Positions 32,978 to 45,505 of a stretch of 64,000 nucleotides of DNA are shown here, piece by piece. Source of the stretch: Lasiodiplodia sp. COLG20 (Eukaryota > Ascomycota > Dothideomycetes > Botryosphaeriales > Botryosphaeriaceae); the NCBI GenBank assembly GCA_009801085.1, contig VNWV01000001.1:1922001-1986000 (forward strand). The letters are read 5' to 3'. Numbering within the stretch: the stretch's first letter is position 1; the number at the start of each line of letters is the position of its first letter. The notes beneath the pieces were generated by a model that ran no database searches, was not told the DNA's origin, and saw only the letters and a list, made by a program, of their open reading frames with translations. The position numbers were made by a program, and so were the translations under genes.

Positions 32978-33746
32978 CGTGAGAGAGAGTGCGATACAGA
33001 GAATTATCCCCGTTCTCCTTTTGCCTTGCTCTTTATTCGTGTTTGTGCTCTACAGAGTTTTGCTTCTCCCTTTTTTTTTTTTTTTTAAACTCCCGATGTG
33101 GTGAATGACGGCGTACTCAATATCAATGAAATTTAATTAAGGTCGCAGGCGGATGTACCGGAACGTGGCTCGGCTCTTATCACGTCGGCGGGGATGGGGG
33201 CGGCTTGGCTCAGTGTATACTCTCATTACAGCAAGGCCTCGGATTTAAGAGTATAACCTTACGCGCGTCATACCCCGCATAACCTTCCACAATGACGATC
33301 AATCGGCATTAGAAAACGCTAAACACGGCTTCGCCAAGCAGTACAACGTCAGCGTTGCTAGACGTATGATTGATGACGACGGGAAATGAATAATAAAGAG
33401 AACAAATGGTAAGAATAAGACAATCAACGGTGCAGAACAATAACATCGGTCAACTGCATATGTATATACAGTGCTGCTTCGATATTCCATTGGAAAGGCG
33501 GCAAGGCTGGGCTGCTCCCGGCTATGTACAAGTACAATTGTGTGAGTGAGACGACTGCTTTTCTTCGAAGTAAACCAACGAACGAGCATCTATCTCAAAA
33601 ACGTCGAGCGGCGACTTCTAGCGCCTCTACATATATGTACCACCAGAAATTATTACTAAACGCGGGTGGTGGCGCTAATGAGAAGGAAAACGCTCGAGAA
33701 TGCAAACCAAACGCACGAGTCCATGGCTGAGGCAGCACAGACCAAC
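32978..33746. other. Intergenic, promoter of the MDR gene and 3' side of HMG-CoA reductase
   Basis: 769 bp. At 33071-33086 there is a run of 16 T on the + strand, an A-tract upstream of the minus-strand MDR gene and a common nucleosome-excluding promoter feature. The rest is AT-richer than the coding sequence. No gene seen. Confidence 0.5.
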
Positions 33747-36700
33747 TCAGCGACGGCCGGCAGCCTTGTCCTTGATGGTCGTCATGGCCAAAGTGGTTGG
33801 CGTCTGGACGCCCACCGGCGCTGGAGTAGTAGAACGAGAAGGAGCCTGGCTACGGTTGTGGCTCATGTGCGCCTTGACGAGATGGCCCGCAGCAAGCGCA
33901 CTGCACAAACTGAGCTCACCGGCGAGAACAGCAGCAGCGATGACACGAGCAAGCTGGCGTGCGTTGTCACCGGGGCTGGTCGGGTGGGCTCCCCTGACGC
34001 CGAGCAGATCAAGCATGGCGCTCTGGGGCTCCAGGATAGTACCACCGCCAATCGTACCAACCTCAATCGAAGGCATCGAAACCGAAATGTGGAGGTTACC
34101 GTTCATGCTATTTTCTGTTAGTGCTGATTCCATTGGGGTGCAATGGTTCGGACTTACTTCTTCATGACGGTAATACAGTTGCTGCTCTCCACATTCTGAG
34201 CCGGATCCTGTCCAGTCGCCAAGAAGACAGCAGTGACAATGTTCGCAGCGTGCGCATTGTAACCACCAATGCTTCCAGCCATGGCAGATCCAATCAGGTT
34301 CTTGGCAATGTTGAGCTCGACCAACGCATTCACGTCGCTCTTCAAGACGTTCTTCACCACGTCGGCGGGAATGATAGCCTCCGCCACCACACTCTTGCCA
34401 CGCCCGTCAACCCAGTTGATGGCAGCAGGCTTCTTGTCTGTACAGAAGTTTCCGGAAACGGAAATGATGGCCATATCATCGAACCCGGCCTCGTTCTTCA
34501 TGACGCTCAAAGCGTGCTCAACACCCTTGGAAATCATGTTCATACCCATGGCATCACCAGTGGTCGTCTTGAAACGAATGTACAGGTAGGTTCCAGCCAG
34601 CGCCGTCTTCAACGTCTGGAGACGAGCAAAACGGCTGGTGGAGTTGAATGCGGCCTTCATGACCTTCTGGCCCTCCTCGGAATCGATCCAGACCTTGGCC
34701 TCACCAGCCCTAGCCAGGGTTTCGAAGCCAACACAAGGACCGCGAGTCATACCGTCGCCAGTGAGAACAGTGATACAGCCACCACCAGCATTGATGGCCT
34801 TGCAGCCTCGACTTGTGCTAGCGACCAGGACACCTTCAGTGGTAGCCATAGGCAGGAAGTAGTTCTGGCCGTCGATGTTGAGGGGACCGGCAACACCGAG
34901 AGGAAGGGGAAGGTAACCGATGACATTTTCACAGCAAGCGCCGTGGACCAGGTCGTAGTTGTAGTGCTGGTACGGCAGCTTCGATTTTTCGAGAAGGAAA
35001 GATGTTTGACGGGTGGCATGGGTGCGGGAAACGACTGCTCTGCGGATCTTCACAGCGCGGACCTTATTCTCTAAGGTCTTCTCAAGAGCATAACCAGGGA
35101 TCTTGCCACGGAGAGCAAGCTCGATCAATTCCTCATCAGTCATTGAAGGAGCCTTCTTCTCCTTCAAGAGGAGCTCGAGTTCATGAATAGGACGCTTGGG
35201 GCCAGACGGGTCAGCTTGGTGGGCGGTAGGCTTCATCTCCAGTCCATCATCAGAATCGTCATCCTTCCTGGCGGGGGCCGGCGGGTTCGCGGGGGTAAGG
35301 GGGCGAAGCGGAGCGCCAGAGTCAACAAGTCTGACGTTGCTGGGAGCCTTGTCCATGACCTCGTACTCCTCCGGAGGCTTAATATTGCTGGGTTGGGCGT
35401 GATCCTTGATAGACCAGCGGGCAGCGTTGAAGAGATAACCGTTGAAAGCCAAGCTAAGAGCCAGAGCAACAATGATCCACTTGCTCAGGACAGGGTCCTC
35501 GAGGCTCTTCAAAACACCCTCAACGACACGACCACCCATGCCGTCCATCAGCTGGTCCTTGTAGTTTCCACCGAAAAGGCTGGAGACAGGCTCCTGGATG
35601 GAGTAGTGAACCGAAGGGTATTCGAGCTCGTACTTGATGGGGGTAAGGACGGTAACAAGCGCAGCAGTGTTCTTCGACTTTGCCGCAGCCGAAATGGTGT
35701 CCAAAGCGTTACCCGCAACCTTGAAAGGATCCATGGCAGCTGGATTGACCATACTCGCAAGACCCGAAGATGCGCTGGAGCTGTAGTAGCCACTGCGGAA
35801 GGGGATGGTACAAATGTTCAGAATGTTCACAACAATGAAGCCAGTGACCATGAGAACCTTGAAGCGAGGGACACTGGTCTCCTTCATCTTCTTTCCAAAG
35901 CCGGGAATATCAGTATGCGCACCGCCCTCCTCAGTGCCGTTAGAGCTGAGCGAGGGCCAGTCGTTGTTGGAAGCGACGTTCTCGGCCACAGTGCGGCTCA
36001 CACCATCGTCCTCAAGCGCCTTGCGCAGAGCGACGTGGCGCTTGATGCGGTTGATCTCAAGCTTGATGGTGAGAATGGCAGTGAAGAAGGTCAGCAGCAG
36101 GAGAGAATCGAAGAAGAGGATCCAGGCGGCGAGGAAGCAGAACTGGCGCAGACCGCCCTGAACGCCGGAGAAAGCGCCAGCAACAAGGATCAGGATCTCA
36201 ACAAAGTAGTCGCGCACAATGTCAAAGCCCTTTTCCTTGACAGCGGTTTGAACGGCATACTGAATGGTCAACGGCGTGTTGTCGCCGTTAGCCGAGTGAC
36301 GCCGACGCGCGTCCAAGGAGGCAGAAAGGACGGCCTTGGTCAGAACAATCGGCTTCTCAAAGCCAATGGTGACAACCAGGAAGGGCAGGCCTTCGGAGAG
36401 CAGAACCATGTTGATGGGAACTCCGAGTTTGGTGGTGACAGTCAGTCCAAACAGGAACGCAAAGACGGACTGGAAAAGGACCGTCGCGGCCAACCAGAAG
36501 TTGGAGCCAAGACGTCTCATCGAAAGGAAGAGCGACACAAACGTCAGATGCATGGACAGGTATCCCAGCGCCATGATGACGATGTCGAGCGTTTCGGCGT
36601 TCTACAAGCCGTTAGAATATGCAGTGTAACCAGCGCGACCACACTCACCTTCAAAAGGTCCAGAAAAGAGGTCCAGGACTCGATGACCCACTGGCGCAAA

Positions 36701-37418
36701 TCAGAGGGGCTGCTGCTGGCACTCTTGACGGCCTTCATGATCCACTTCTTCTCCTCGACTGTGCCGTCGTCCGTCTTCTGTGCCTCGGAAGCACCTGCAG
36801 GAGCCGGGAGCTCCTGCATGGCGGCCAGAAACTCGGAAGCCTCATCGTAGGGGATAGAGAAGGCGAGAGACGTATCGTGGGAAATCTGGGAGAAGGCAGA
36901 GGAGGAGCTGGGGAGCAATTCGGCGGACGAGTTGCGCGGGATGGGGACGGCGTTGCCCAGGGGAGCCGTCTGGGGCGCGTTGGCGGGGGTGGACTCGGGG
37001 AACAGGAGGGTCAGGAGGGCAAGCTTCTCGTAGGTCTGCCGGTGCTGTTAGCGTGCGCCATAGGTTGAATGGGCGGGGATGCCCTCACCTCGTCGAGAGC
37101 CACATCGTTGCGATCTTCATCCGCCTGCCACCTCCACTCGGAGGCGGGACCAACCCTCAGCGTCTTGCTGCCAGCCAACAGGGTGTTGAAGTCGGCCTTG
37201 CCCAGAGAGCTGCCTGCAGAGGCCGAGCCATTGAACAGGCTGCTCTCAATGACGCTGAGATAGGTGGTACTGGCGAGGAGCGCGGTGAAGACAATGGTGT
37301 GAATGGGATGGGTGCATGCACGGCGGCACACGGCCTGGAGGAGCGGCGAGACCTGGCGGTCGTACCAGGTCGGGCGGGACCTCGAGGAGTCGCTCGCGCC
37401 GAAAAGAAGCGACAGCAT
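33747..37418 (-). CDS. HMG1: 3-hydroxy-3-methylglutaryl-CoA reductase, ER membrane
   Basis: Rate-limiting NADPH-dependent step from HMG-CoA to mevalonate for sterols and isoprenoids. Exons 37418-37089, 37044-36649, 36601-34158 and 34107-33747 give 1176 aa. The N-terminus carries the fungal HPIH membrane domain ([17 protein letters not shown]). A sterol-sensing domain follows from about residue 245 with several membrane spans ([17 protein letters not shown]). A polar linker leads to the catalytic domain from about 760: [53 protein letters not shown]. The catalytic His lies near the end in AHMSHNRS; the Ser of NRS matches the AMPK-type phosphosite of animal enzymes (family knowledge). The last intron must use the AG at 34108; the nearer CAG gives a stop. 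An in-frame ATG 76 codons upstream exists. Confidence 0.95.
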
Positions 37419-38439
37419 GGTGGTGTTTGTTGGGCGGTGTAGCTTCGGCGCCAACGGAGGGTAGTGGGGGACGCGCGCAAGCTCTCGCGGCAGCACACAG
37501 CACAGAGGCGGCGTGCAGGTTGCGGAGGAGAGGCTCGCAGGTCGCGGTGGTGTTGAACGCTGAGAAAAGAAAAAGAGGGAGCGCGTGCAGCTGATGTGCT
37601 GTTCAAGCGATGGCGGAGACGCGGGCAAAAGTGATAAGCACGGCACACGGGGCAGCTCGCGGCATCTGGGTACGCTTGGATGGAAATTGCAAGATGTGGG
37701 TTCTGGCGTAGCTTGGGCGGTAGGGGGCAGCCATAACTATTATTCGCCATAACGCGCCCATTGGCCGCGGGCCCTCACCGCTGCGGCCAGCCCGAGGGCA
37801 GGGGAGGCCGGCAGCTCAGGAACGCGCAATGACTGCGCTGTGCAGCTGTGCCACGCTCGCGGGCGCAGCCTTGTCTGCCGCGACAAAGAGTGCCGTCATC
37901 TGCGATGCTATTGTGCTCAACACACTGGGGAATGCACACGCCGCCACGCGGCCGCAGCCTGCGCAAGGGCCCCAGTCCTCAGCAGAAAGCCAGCGCCCGC
38001 TCTTAGTGCGCAACGCTACCAGCCACAGCGCCACACTTATTTTTTTGTTGTAGCTCGACTGGGAGACTCGGAGAGGCAGCGATCGGCGACCTGCATGCTG
38101 CACCGTTCGGTACATAGTAACAGGGCCTGGTGCCTGCGGCCACACCCTGCGAGCCCGCCTTGGCGCCTGCTTCCAGAAGAGCTGACCGGTGCGGGTACGC
38201 AATCCTACGAGAGGCAACAACCACCAAGAAGAAAATTTGGATTGTATCAGGGGCCGCTGCACGGCTTCTATAAGCGAGGTTTTATGTTCTACGTGTGCGG
38301 TGCGGTCTATTCCGACAAATTCTCCTCATACAACTTCCGAGATCGGCACTTCTGTGTTGCTTCGGGAAGCAACTACGTAGTGGCATCTCGTCCGCGGCCT
38401 CCGGCGCCGTATGCATCCTGCCGTATCTCCGAGCGCCAG
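37419..38439. other. Promoter region of HMG-CoA reductase
   Basis: 1 kb between two minus-strand genes. The open frame of exon 1 extends upstream to an ATG at 37646, so part of this may be coding if that start is used. I could not identify a sterol-response element with confidence. Frames further right (37816-38262 and opposite strand) have no protein-like features. Confidence 0.5.
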
Positions 38440-39267
38440 CTACACCGCGGGCGCTTTCTTGGACAGCGGGACGTCGCCATTGGTGATCTCCTCGATGAAG
38501 CCAAGGTCCGGGTTGTACAGCATGACATGGAAGTGCTCGACGGCGTGCACCGACTTGAGGCTTTTCCAGTTCTTGAACCAGATGACCTTGTACCGCGTTA
38601 GCAAAGCCATCCTGCCAACGCAACGCTCGAGTTACCCACCTGCTCGGCATTAACGCGAGTGCAAAACGTCTTGCCCACATAGTCGTCGATCATCTGCCGG
38701 GCTTCCGGCGTCAGGTCATCGGTGGCTGGGTCATCCTCGAGCTCAAACTTTGTCCACACGACCAGATGGACGATGCGCTCATCGACGCCGTAAGGCCAGT
38801 CGTTGTGCAGGATCTTGATGTCGTCTTGGCGGCGTCAGCTCGGGGCTGAGTCCAGGCAGCAGAAGTACAATACCAACCGGAATGGGTGAAAGGGTGGCCT
38901 CGCGGCGTCAGGTCGGTCCATTGCAGCCGTTCTTTGAGGACAAAGTCCATAATGGATCCATAGTTGCGTACCAGCTCCCACGTGTAGTGGCGGTAGCGGC
39001 GCAGCTCGCTGGGTTTCCTCACGAACTTGTCGATGCGGTTTGTTTCTGCGGTCCATCAGACACGTGGGTGGCAGTCCCGAGGGCAGCGTGGCACTCACTG
39101 ATGATGTCCTTGACCTCCTCCCAGCTATAGGGGCGGTACTGCGAGTCGGGCGTGCCAATAATGCGACGGTCCTTCTCCCCGCATTCTTTGAGGAAGTCAG
39201 GGCACTCGTCGGTGCGCAGATCGTCGGGCACGTTGACCTGCCACCAGGGCAGCATCGCCGAAGGCAT
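38440..39267 (-). CDS. GIG1-like protein (DUF3605, N-acetylglucosamine-induced)
   Basis: Exons 39267-39099, 39045-38878, 38824-38640 and 38586-38440 give 222 aa. Conserved blocks of DUF3605 are clear: PWWQVNVP near the start, [18 protein letters not shown], then [19 protein letters not shown], the [12 protein letters not shown] loop, [28 protein letters not shown], and [20 protein letters not shown] across the last splice. The Candida member GIG1 is cytoplasmic and induced by N-acetylglucosamine, and related proteins are very common in filamentous fungi, but the biochemical activity is unknown. No signal peptide. The four short exons with 46-53-nt introns all splice in frame. The gene is followed downstream by the HMG-CoA reductase promoter on the same strand. 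Confidence 0.85.
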
Positions 39268-40376
39268 CGTGGGGGATTCTTACGAGAGATTACGGAGATG
39301 GTTCAAGGCAAGGGGCCGCTTCTGAATCCAGCACAAGCCGCATCCCAGTAGGGCAACTAGTGCCCGAAAGATGCTACAGCCCTCTGCCACCGCTTCGCCT
39401 CCAACGGCCCCCATCACCAGAATAGAAACGGCCATGCTCACTCGTCTTCAGCGCATGATGCCTGACGAAGTTCTATTTCCTGTTTCGAAACGCCTCTCGG
39501 GATGCCGAAACAGACGGAGCGTGCACTTTGACGGCGGCCGAGCAATCTCGCTAACGGGCCACTTGACGGGCGCTTGCTATCGGTGCTTGTCGCGTGCACC
39601 ACCGCCCGGCGCCATCGCCGCAATCTCATACTTTATCTCCTACGGTGCCCCCCGCTGATAGCCTCCGATTGGCACTGAGGCGCCGCTACCGTCACACTTC
39701 CGCGATTGACCCGCCCGCTACTCTAGGGTCCCTTCAGTGTTTCGCTGCAGCGTTGCTCGCATTGGCTGCACGCCATCGTTTTGAAGCAGACCAGATCCCC
39801 CGACCATGCTGTGACCCGTTGACGTGGAACATCCCAGCAGTTACAGCTGCTACACCGTGCGACAATGTCCCTGGGAGTCCCCAAATCTCTTCCCGCTCAG
39901 TCAAAACACCCGTGATCCCAGTTCCTCTCTCTCTTCCCTTTTCTCCATTCCTCGCTTCACATTCGCCTACGCCAGGAATGTGCATGACGATGGCCTCGGG
40001 GAATTGATACCTTCTGCTCTCCGCGTTTCTGATTTCATTCGTTATCGTCATTCGTTACCTTCGTCGCTGCCCGTCATCGCCGGCCGACCTCATTTGTACT
40101 TTCCCTCAGGTGTCACACGCGCCCCTCGTCCATCCGCCACGCATCGTTATTGCTGGGGCGATCACCCAATCGCTCAGGCACCACGCAACGCTCGTTTCGA
40201 AACCGCATCGCATAAACACCCTGGCGCCGATCTCTGCCCGCCACATTGCCTGTCAGGGCCATACCGCTCCACGCCCGTTGCCACCCCAGACGGCCCTCTC
40301 GTGGGCATCCCTTCCTTAAAACGCCTGTGCAACGCTCGCTCTCCACGCGAATCAAAACAAACACTGCTGCGTCATC
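39268..40376. other. Divergent promoter region
   Basis: 1.1 kb between the starts of the GIG1-like gene (-) and a small membrane-protein gene (+). The stretch before 40377 is CT-rich and has many frames without stops on both strands (up to 247 codons at 39824-40567, which runs through the next gene's exon in another frame). None has protein-like features. Confidence 0.45.
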
Positions 40377-40777
40377 ATGGCAACAGTACGAGATCCCAAC
40401 TTCTGGAAGCGCTTCTCCGCCGCCATCCACATGGACGAGGAGGCAAAAGCGGGCATGGAGAAAGAAGTCGGCCAATCATCATCAGACTCCAAAAAGTCAT
40501 CGCGACCGAAGCTGGAGCCTTCGTACGTCTAACCCTTGCTCTTCTCCTTTTCCCACTCGTCATTTGACTAACCGCTCCTGCATGCAACAGCGAATCATGG
40601 CTGGACCGAGAAAGGGTCAAGAGGAAACGCCGAAACTACATGTGCTGGGGCTTCTGGGTTGGCTTCTTGAGCTTCATCGCGGGTCTTGCGGTACTAATAG
40701 TCTGGCTCGATAACGCTGGCATTTTCCACAGGCTCAACGAGATGACTGTGCCGCAGCAGGATGATGACAGAAGTTGA
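40377..40777 (+). CDS. Small single-pass membrane protein of unknown function
   Basis: Two exons, 40377-40522 and 40591-40777, give 110 aa. It starts MATVRDPNFWKRFSAAIHMDEE, then a Ser/Lys-rich linker, then SWLDRERVKRKRRN, a strongly basic stretch directly before one hydrophobic span (WVGFLSFIAGLAVLIVWL), and a short polar tail. By the positive-inside rule the N-terminus faces the cytosol. I recall similar small proteins (ATVxDPxFWxRFS start, basic patch, one span) across filamentous ascomycetes, without known function. There is no signal peptide. The intron is 68 nt with a GTACGT donor and CAACAG acceptor. Too short and polar for a transporter; an adaptor or tail-anchored-like role is possible. 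Confidence 0.78.
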
Positions 40778-41448
40778 GCCGAGAGGCGAGGAGAATGAAA
40801 GGGGTTGTTGCAAGAGTGGGCTGTCGAGCAGCTTCTCAAGATTATGAAGCTTGCTCTTCGCTCCTGCCAACATAAGGCAGAACCACGGGTGGAAGAACTC
40901 CTAGATGGAGAATAGCAGGTTGAGATGGCAGGTCCAAGTTTGGGATTGGACTTCCAAGGTCACGGCGTACAGAGAGGACTGGGGTCCCTGTGGCTGGGCC
41001 CACATATGATACCACGAATTGCCTAGTTCCAAGGATTATTCATTCAGCAGCGCATTCAAACACATAAAAAAATTAGAAGGAAAACTTATGTGATTCAACA
41101 ATGGATATCAGGAAATCCTCAACTTGCTCCTTCTTGTTCCCACCAACGCCAATACATGATTTTTGAATGAGAAAGCTGCCCCTAGAGAACCATGAGCAGG
41201 TTTGACCCCTAAGACAGCCTGACTAAGGGACGTACCAAGCAGCAGCCTCAGTCTTGAGTGCAGCAATACGTGCTTGCCGACGGACACACCCGTTAAACGT
41301 AAGTTTTTCGTCCTGATTCGTCCAGCAATTCTGCTTCGCACGGCCAGAGGGTATCCAATGATGTAGCTGTCTCTGCTTTTTGCGTCCCTTTCATCCCATC
41401 TTAACTCGGTGTCGCGCGGAAACCCCGCTGCACGTCAAAGCAATGCTT
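40778..41448. other. Convergent intergenic region
   Basis: 671 bp between the small membrane-protein gene and U2AF35. A 77-codon frame at 41108-41341 (-) has no recognisable feature. Nothing else seen. Confidence 0.5.
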
Positions 41449-42214
41449 TTACCACCTTCTCCTGGTCGGCTCCGGGCTCGGGCTCCTGGTGACGCTCCTC
41501 TCATCCCTACCCCTCATCTTCAACCACTTCTTCGTCGAGAGCTCTAGGTCGCGCTCAAGCTCCGGACTCGGAACCTTACGATGTATGAAGTTGCAGAAGC
41601 CGCCGCGCACGCAGCCCTCGCCGCTGTTCAAGCGACAGCACGCCTCGCGGAAATCGGTGACGGGCGACAATTCGCAATAAATGGGGCGGGCGGCGTACCA
41701 GCGCGAGTTGAGGTCATCGCAGGCCTTCTGTGCGCTGTCTTCGTACTTGAACCTTGCGTAGACGTTGCCAATAAGGTCTGAGCGCAAACAACCGTCAGTA
41801 TACAGCTTGCAGCCTGCAGCCGTCGGGGGAGAAGACTTACGGTCGTTATTGTTGTCGCACACGACAACCTCCTCCAGCTCGCCATACTTGCACATCTCGC
41901 ACCAGAAATCCTCGTAAAACGCGTCGAAGTGGTTCTGCAGCTGGCTGGCGTTCATCTTGTTCTTGGGGTCGTAGGCCGGGTTCTGGTAGAGGTTGGGAAG
42001 GAGGATAGTCTGCGAGTACGAGGGCTTGACATGCTTGCGCGAGCAGCGGTCGCCGTGTCTGCAGGCGCCGATCTTGTAGTAGAAGGAGCAGTTGACCCTA
42101 GAAAGTTCAAACGTTAGCCATGCGCCACGAAAGCTAGACAGGGCGAGTGCGCGTAAAAGGGTGAGCATACTTGTCCTGCTCGGTACCGAAAATGGAGGCG
42201 AGATAGTTGGCCAT
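41449..42214 (-). CDS. U2 snRNP auxiliary factor small subunit (U2AF35)
   Basis: Recognises the AG of the 3' splice site together with U2AF65. Exons 42214-42171, 42097-41841 and 41777-41449 give 209 aa. The N-terminus MANYLASIFGTEQDKVNCSF is followed by the first CCCH zinc finger (C...GACRHGDRC...H). The U2AF-homology/RRM region runs through FDAFYEDFWCEMCKYGELEE, VVCDNNNDHLIGNVYARF across a splice, and NSRWYAARPIYCELSPVTDF. The second CCCH finger is CCRLNSGEGCVRGGFCNFIH. The tail is short (RGRDERSVTRSPSPEPTRRRW) with only a trace of an RS domain, as in many fungal U2AF35 proteins. The order and the spacing of both fingers leave little doubt. The first intron falls right after the 14th codon. 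Confidence 0.95.
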
Positions 42215-43690
42215 GGTTGCGCGATCGCGATTGCGGAGGTTGTGAGGTTGTGGCGAGGATGTAAGGTGTGGAGAGCTGTTTGAGCTGGAGAATCACGATG
42301 TTGAAGAGCCGCGGCCGACGCGGTCCGTGCTGACAAACGCGCCAAGCTTTCCCGCCCGCCCCCCGACTCTACTTTCCAGACCCTTCTCTTCACCTGCCTA
42401 AACCTCACTCATCAAGTCCTCGCCACACTTCCACTCCGTCATCTTCGAGCATGGTGGGACTAATTTCTGACCGGACACAGGTCCCAGTGGAGAGCACCAC
42501 AAACACGTTAAATCCATCATCAGGAATCGACTTTGAACAAGAAGAGGGGAAAAACGCCGAAGAGTCGGTCGATTCAAGGCCATCTTGCTTCAGTGCATGT
42601 TGCTCCAATCACAGGCATAGGCTCAGATGTCTGGAAAGGCGTCCTACACTTGCACTGCATCGCGTTGCAATTGGAGAGCAGACTAACCTAACAGAACACT
42701 AAAAAATTAGCACTTCTCTCCCAGCCATGCCCTTCGTAGACCTGAGCGACTGGAACTAATTGGACCTACCAACTATGCTATGAAATTCATCCTATGCAAG
42801 AAATGCATGCTCTCAATTCAACTCTAAGCTTGGGTAACGGAGACCAGCACTGAATTTGAAGCAGGCCTTCTCACTCTGCTTGTTGACGAGAAGACTTGTT
42901 AATGCTCGAAGGATTATGCTGTGTCCTAGAGAGACACGAGCCACTGCTGGACTGGTTCGCTATTGAAACACAAGCGGCACGATGCATCAAATCACTAGAG
43001 CAGCACTAAGCCAACCTCGTCTGAGTGGTAATTCGACTGTGGCTAATATTCGTCCTCGGAAGCTCTCACCAATCGCTCACCGACTCACGCGGGCCGACCG
43101 CATTACGCTACACAATCCTTATCAATAGTGGACAGGGGTCGACCCCAATGCGAGGACTTGAAAGTCTGTGCCGCACCCTCACGACTTCTCCTTCAACAGC
43201 CCTGTACAGTCCCTGGCTTGGCCGCTATCTTCTCTCGGTTCAAAAGGTCGTTCCGATCGAGCGGAACGTTAGGCGCGGTTACATGATGCACAAGAGCTTT
43301 CCCGATTCAAATGCAGCAGTTCACGCACCACACAACATGTACAGCCAACGCGCCATAGGCTCCACGGCGGTGCTCATTCGTGTGGAAACAGAGCGTAAAA
43401 GGCAGGTGCTCTGCCCATCAGGCATACGGACAGGCTGTCGGTCATTCCGCGAAATCATCGAGTCGCGTCCTTAACCCCTTTTGGCAGGTCGACGATGCAG
43501 ATGGCGATCTCGTGCCTAGCGATCCACTTGACCCGAGAACCCCAAATTGACTCGCAGCACCGTTGCCCCACCGTTTTGCCCGTACTTTGACCTTGTCGCC
43601 CGGTGTCGCCTGCCTATAAAGACGCATGGCTACCGCCGCGCCCTTTTCCCCTGCTGTCCATCTCTTCGCAGTTTTGGGTAACTTGCCAAG
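42215..43690. other. Divergent intergenic region
   Basis: 1.5 kb between the starts of U2AF35 (-) and the S28 peptidase (+). AT-richer than the flanks in 42700-43000. It holds the TATA box of the peptidase gene. An 83-codon frame at 42451-42702 and a 149-codon frame at 43025-43474 look random. No RNA gene seen. Confidence 0.5.
43615..43621 (+). promoter_or_regulatory. TATA box of the S28 peptidase gene
   Basis: TATAAAG, 76 bp before the ATG at 43691. An ATG at 43626 would open a 23-codon frame whose stop overlaps the true start, but it lies so close to the TATA box that it is probably upstream of the transcript start. Confidence 0.5.
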
Positions 43691-45505
43691 ATGATGCTCC
43701 AGTCAAGCTTCCGCCGCGCTTTGCCTTTGGTGCTTGCCTGCACTTACCTTCAACATGCTCACGCCATAGGCATTGTCGGCGGCTCCAAGCAGATGCAGCT
43801 GGCTGACATGGCCGAGAGGGGATTGTTTCCTGGTATGTGGGCTTGGTGCACTCGGTTCATTTTCTTCCTTTTTCGTCACCCCTGAAAAGCAGGCTCAGAC
43901 AGAAAGAACTGACGAAATCCAAAAGACGGCACGCCTATGGACATCCCAGTGGGAATTAAGGTCTCAAAACTCTACACCCCTGCTTTGAATGCTGCGGCCA
44001 AAAACACCACCGAAGTCATCAACCCTGAATTCGTAACACTGCCTCTTGACCACTTTGGCTCCGATTCGGGCACTTTCGAGAACCGCTTCTGGGTCGCCGA
44101 GTCCGGCTACCAGGGCGCCGGCCACCCAGTCTTCATCTACGACGCGGGTGAGGCCGATGCCGAGCCGAACGCGCTCTTCCGTCTGCAGAACGAGACGTCC
44201 TTCTTCAAACAGATCGTCGACGCCTTCGGCGGCATCGGCATCGTCTGGGAGCACCGCTACTACGGTGCTTCGGTCCCGGTCAACATCAGCCTGGACACCG
44301 AGCCGGAGGATTTCGTCTACCTGACCTCGGAGCAGGCGCTGGCCGACGTGCCCGTCTTTGCTGCCAACTTCTCGCGCGCCAGCTTCCCGGATGTCGACTT
44401 CAGCCCCTCGACCACGCCGTGGATCTTCATCGGCGGCTCCTACCCCGGCATGCGTGCCGCCTTCATGCGCCAGCACTACCCGGACACCATCTTCGCCTCG
44501 TACGCGTCGTCGGCGCCGGTGCAGGCGCAGAACGACATGTCCGTCTACTTCGAGCCCGTCTACCGCGGCCTGAACGCCTACGGCTTCGGCAATTGCTCCA
44601 AGGACATCCACGCCGCCATCAACTACATGGACGACCTGATGGAAGACGACGCTGCCGCGGCGGCGCTCAAGACGCGCTTCCTCGGCCGCAACGCCGACAA
44701 GAACTCCAACGCCGGCTTCGGCGACGCGCTGTCGACCATCTTCTGGTACTGGCAGTCGTACGGCGTCGAGTACGGCCTGCGCCCCTTCTGCGACTGGATC
44801 GAGACGGACCACGGCGCCAGCGGCAACGCCAGCACGAACGGCACCGTCGCGGGCACCGACGGCTGGGCGCCCTCGCGCGGGCCCGAGTTCGTCGTCAAGC
44901 AGTGGGCCGCCTACCCGAACTTCGCCGCCACCGTGAGCTCGTTCCTGGACACGGAGTGCGAGAGCCCCGTCTCGGCGACCCGTAACTCTACCGCCCCCGA
45001 ATGCAACCTGGAGAAGCGCTTCGAGGACCCGTCCTCGATCAGCTGGACGTGGCAGTACTGCACCCAGTGGGGCTTCCTGCAGTCGGCCAACCTGGGCCCC
45101 GGCCAGATCGTCTCGCGCTGGAACAGCCTGCAGCACCAGGCCGACATCTGCCGCCGCCAGTTCCCCACGGCCAACACCACCCTGCTCCCCGAGTGGCCGC
45201 GCGACAACGAGACCAACGAGTCCCTGGGCGGCTGGGGCATCCGCCCCTCCAACGTCTACTGGTCCGGCGGCGAGTTCGACCCCTGGCGCACCCTGAGCCC
45301 GCTGTCGGCCGAGTCCTGGGCCCCGCACCCGAAGATGATTCAGGACGCGCCCCGCTGCGGCGAGAGCACCAACGAGGACGAGATCTTCGGCTACGTCATT
45401 CCTGGCGCCCAGCATTGCTATGACTTCCGGACCACGTTTGCGCCCGGTGCCATTAGCAGAAAGTACTTCACCGATGCGTTGACCGAGTGGTTGAAGTGCT
45501 TTTAG
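43691..45505 (+). CDS. Secreted serine peptidase of family S28 (prolyl carboxypeptidase-like)
   Basis: Cleaves after proline at acid pH in family members. Exons 43691-43832 and 43926-45505 give 573 aa. Signal peptide: RRALPLVLACTYLQHAHA. Then VTLPLDHF and FENRFWV, the S28 entry motif; GIGIVWEHRYYGASVPV; LTSEQALADVPVF; and the nucleophile motif GGSYPGMRAAF with catalytic Ser near residue 217. The acid residue should be the Asp of GGEFDPWRT near 496, and the His lies in IPGAQHCYDF near 543. Several NxS/T sites fit secretion. Two Met codons are adjacent at the start. The intron is 93 nt. The second exon is unusually GC-rich at third positions, which leaves a 551-codon open frame on the opposite strand. 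Confidence 0.93.

Noticed and set aside
34121..35074. 317-codon open frame on the + strand
   Set aside because: Antisense to the HMG-CoA reductase catalytic domain; no motif.
35183..36850. 555-codon open frame on the + strand
   Set aside because: Lies entirely antisense to HMG-CoA reductase exons; a by-product of strong codon bias, with no recognisable motif.
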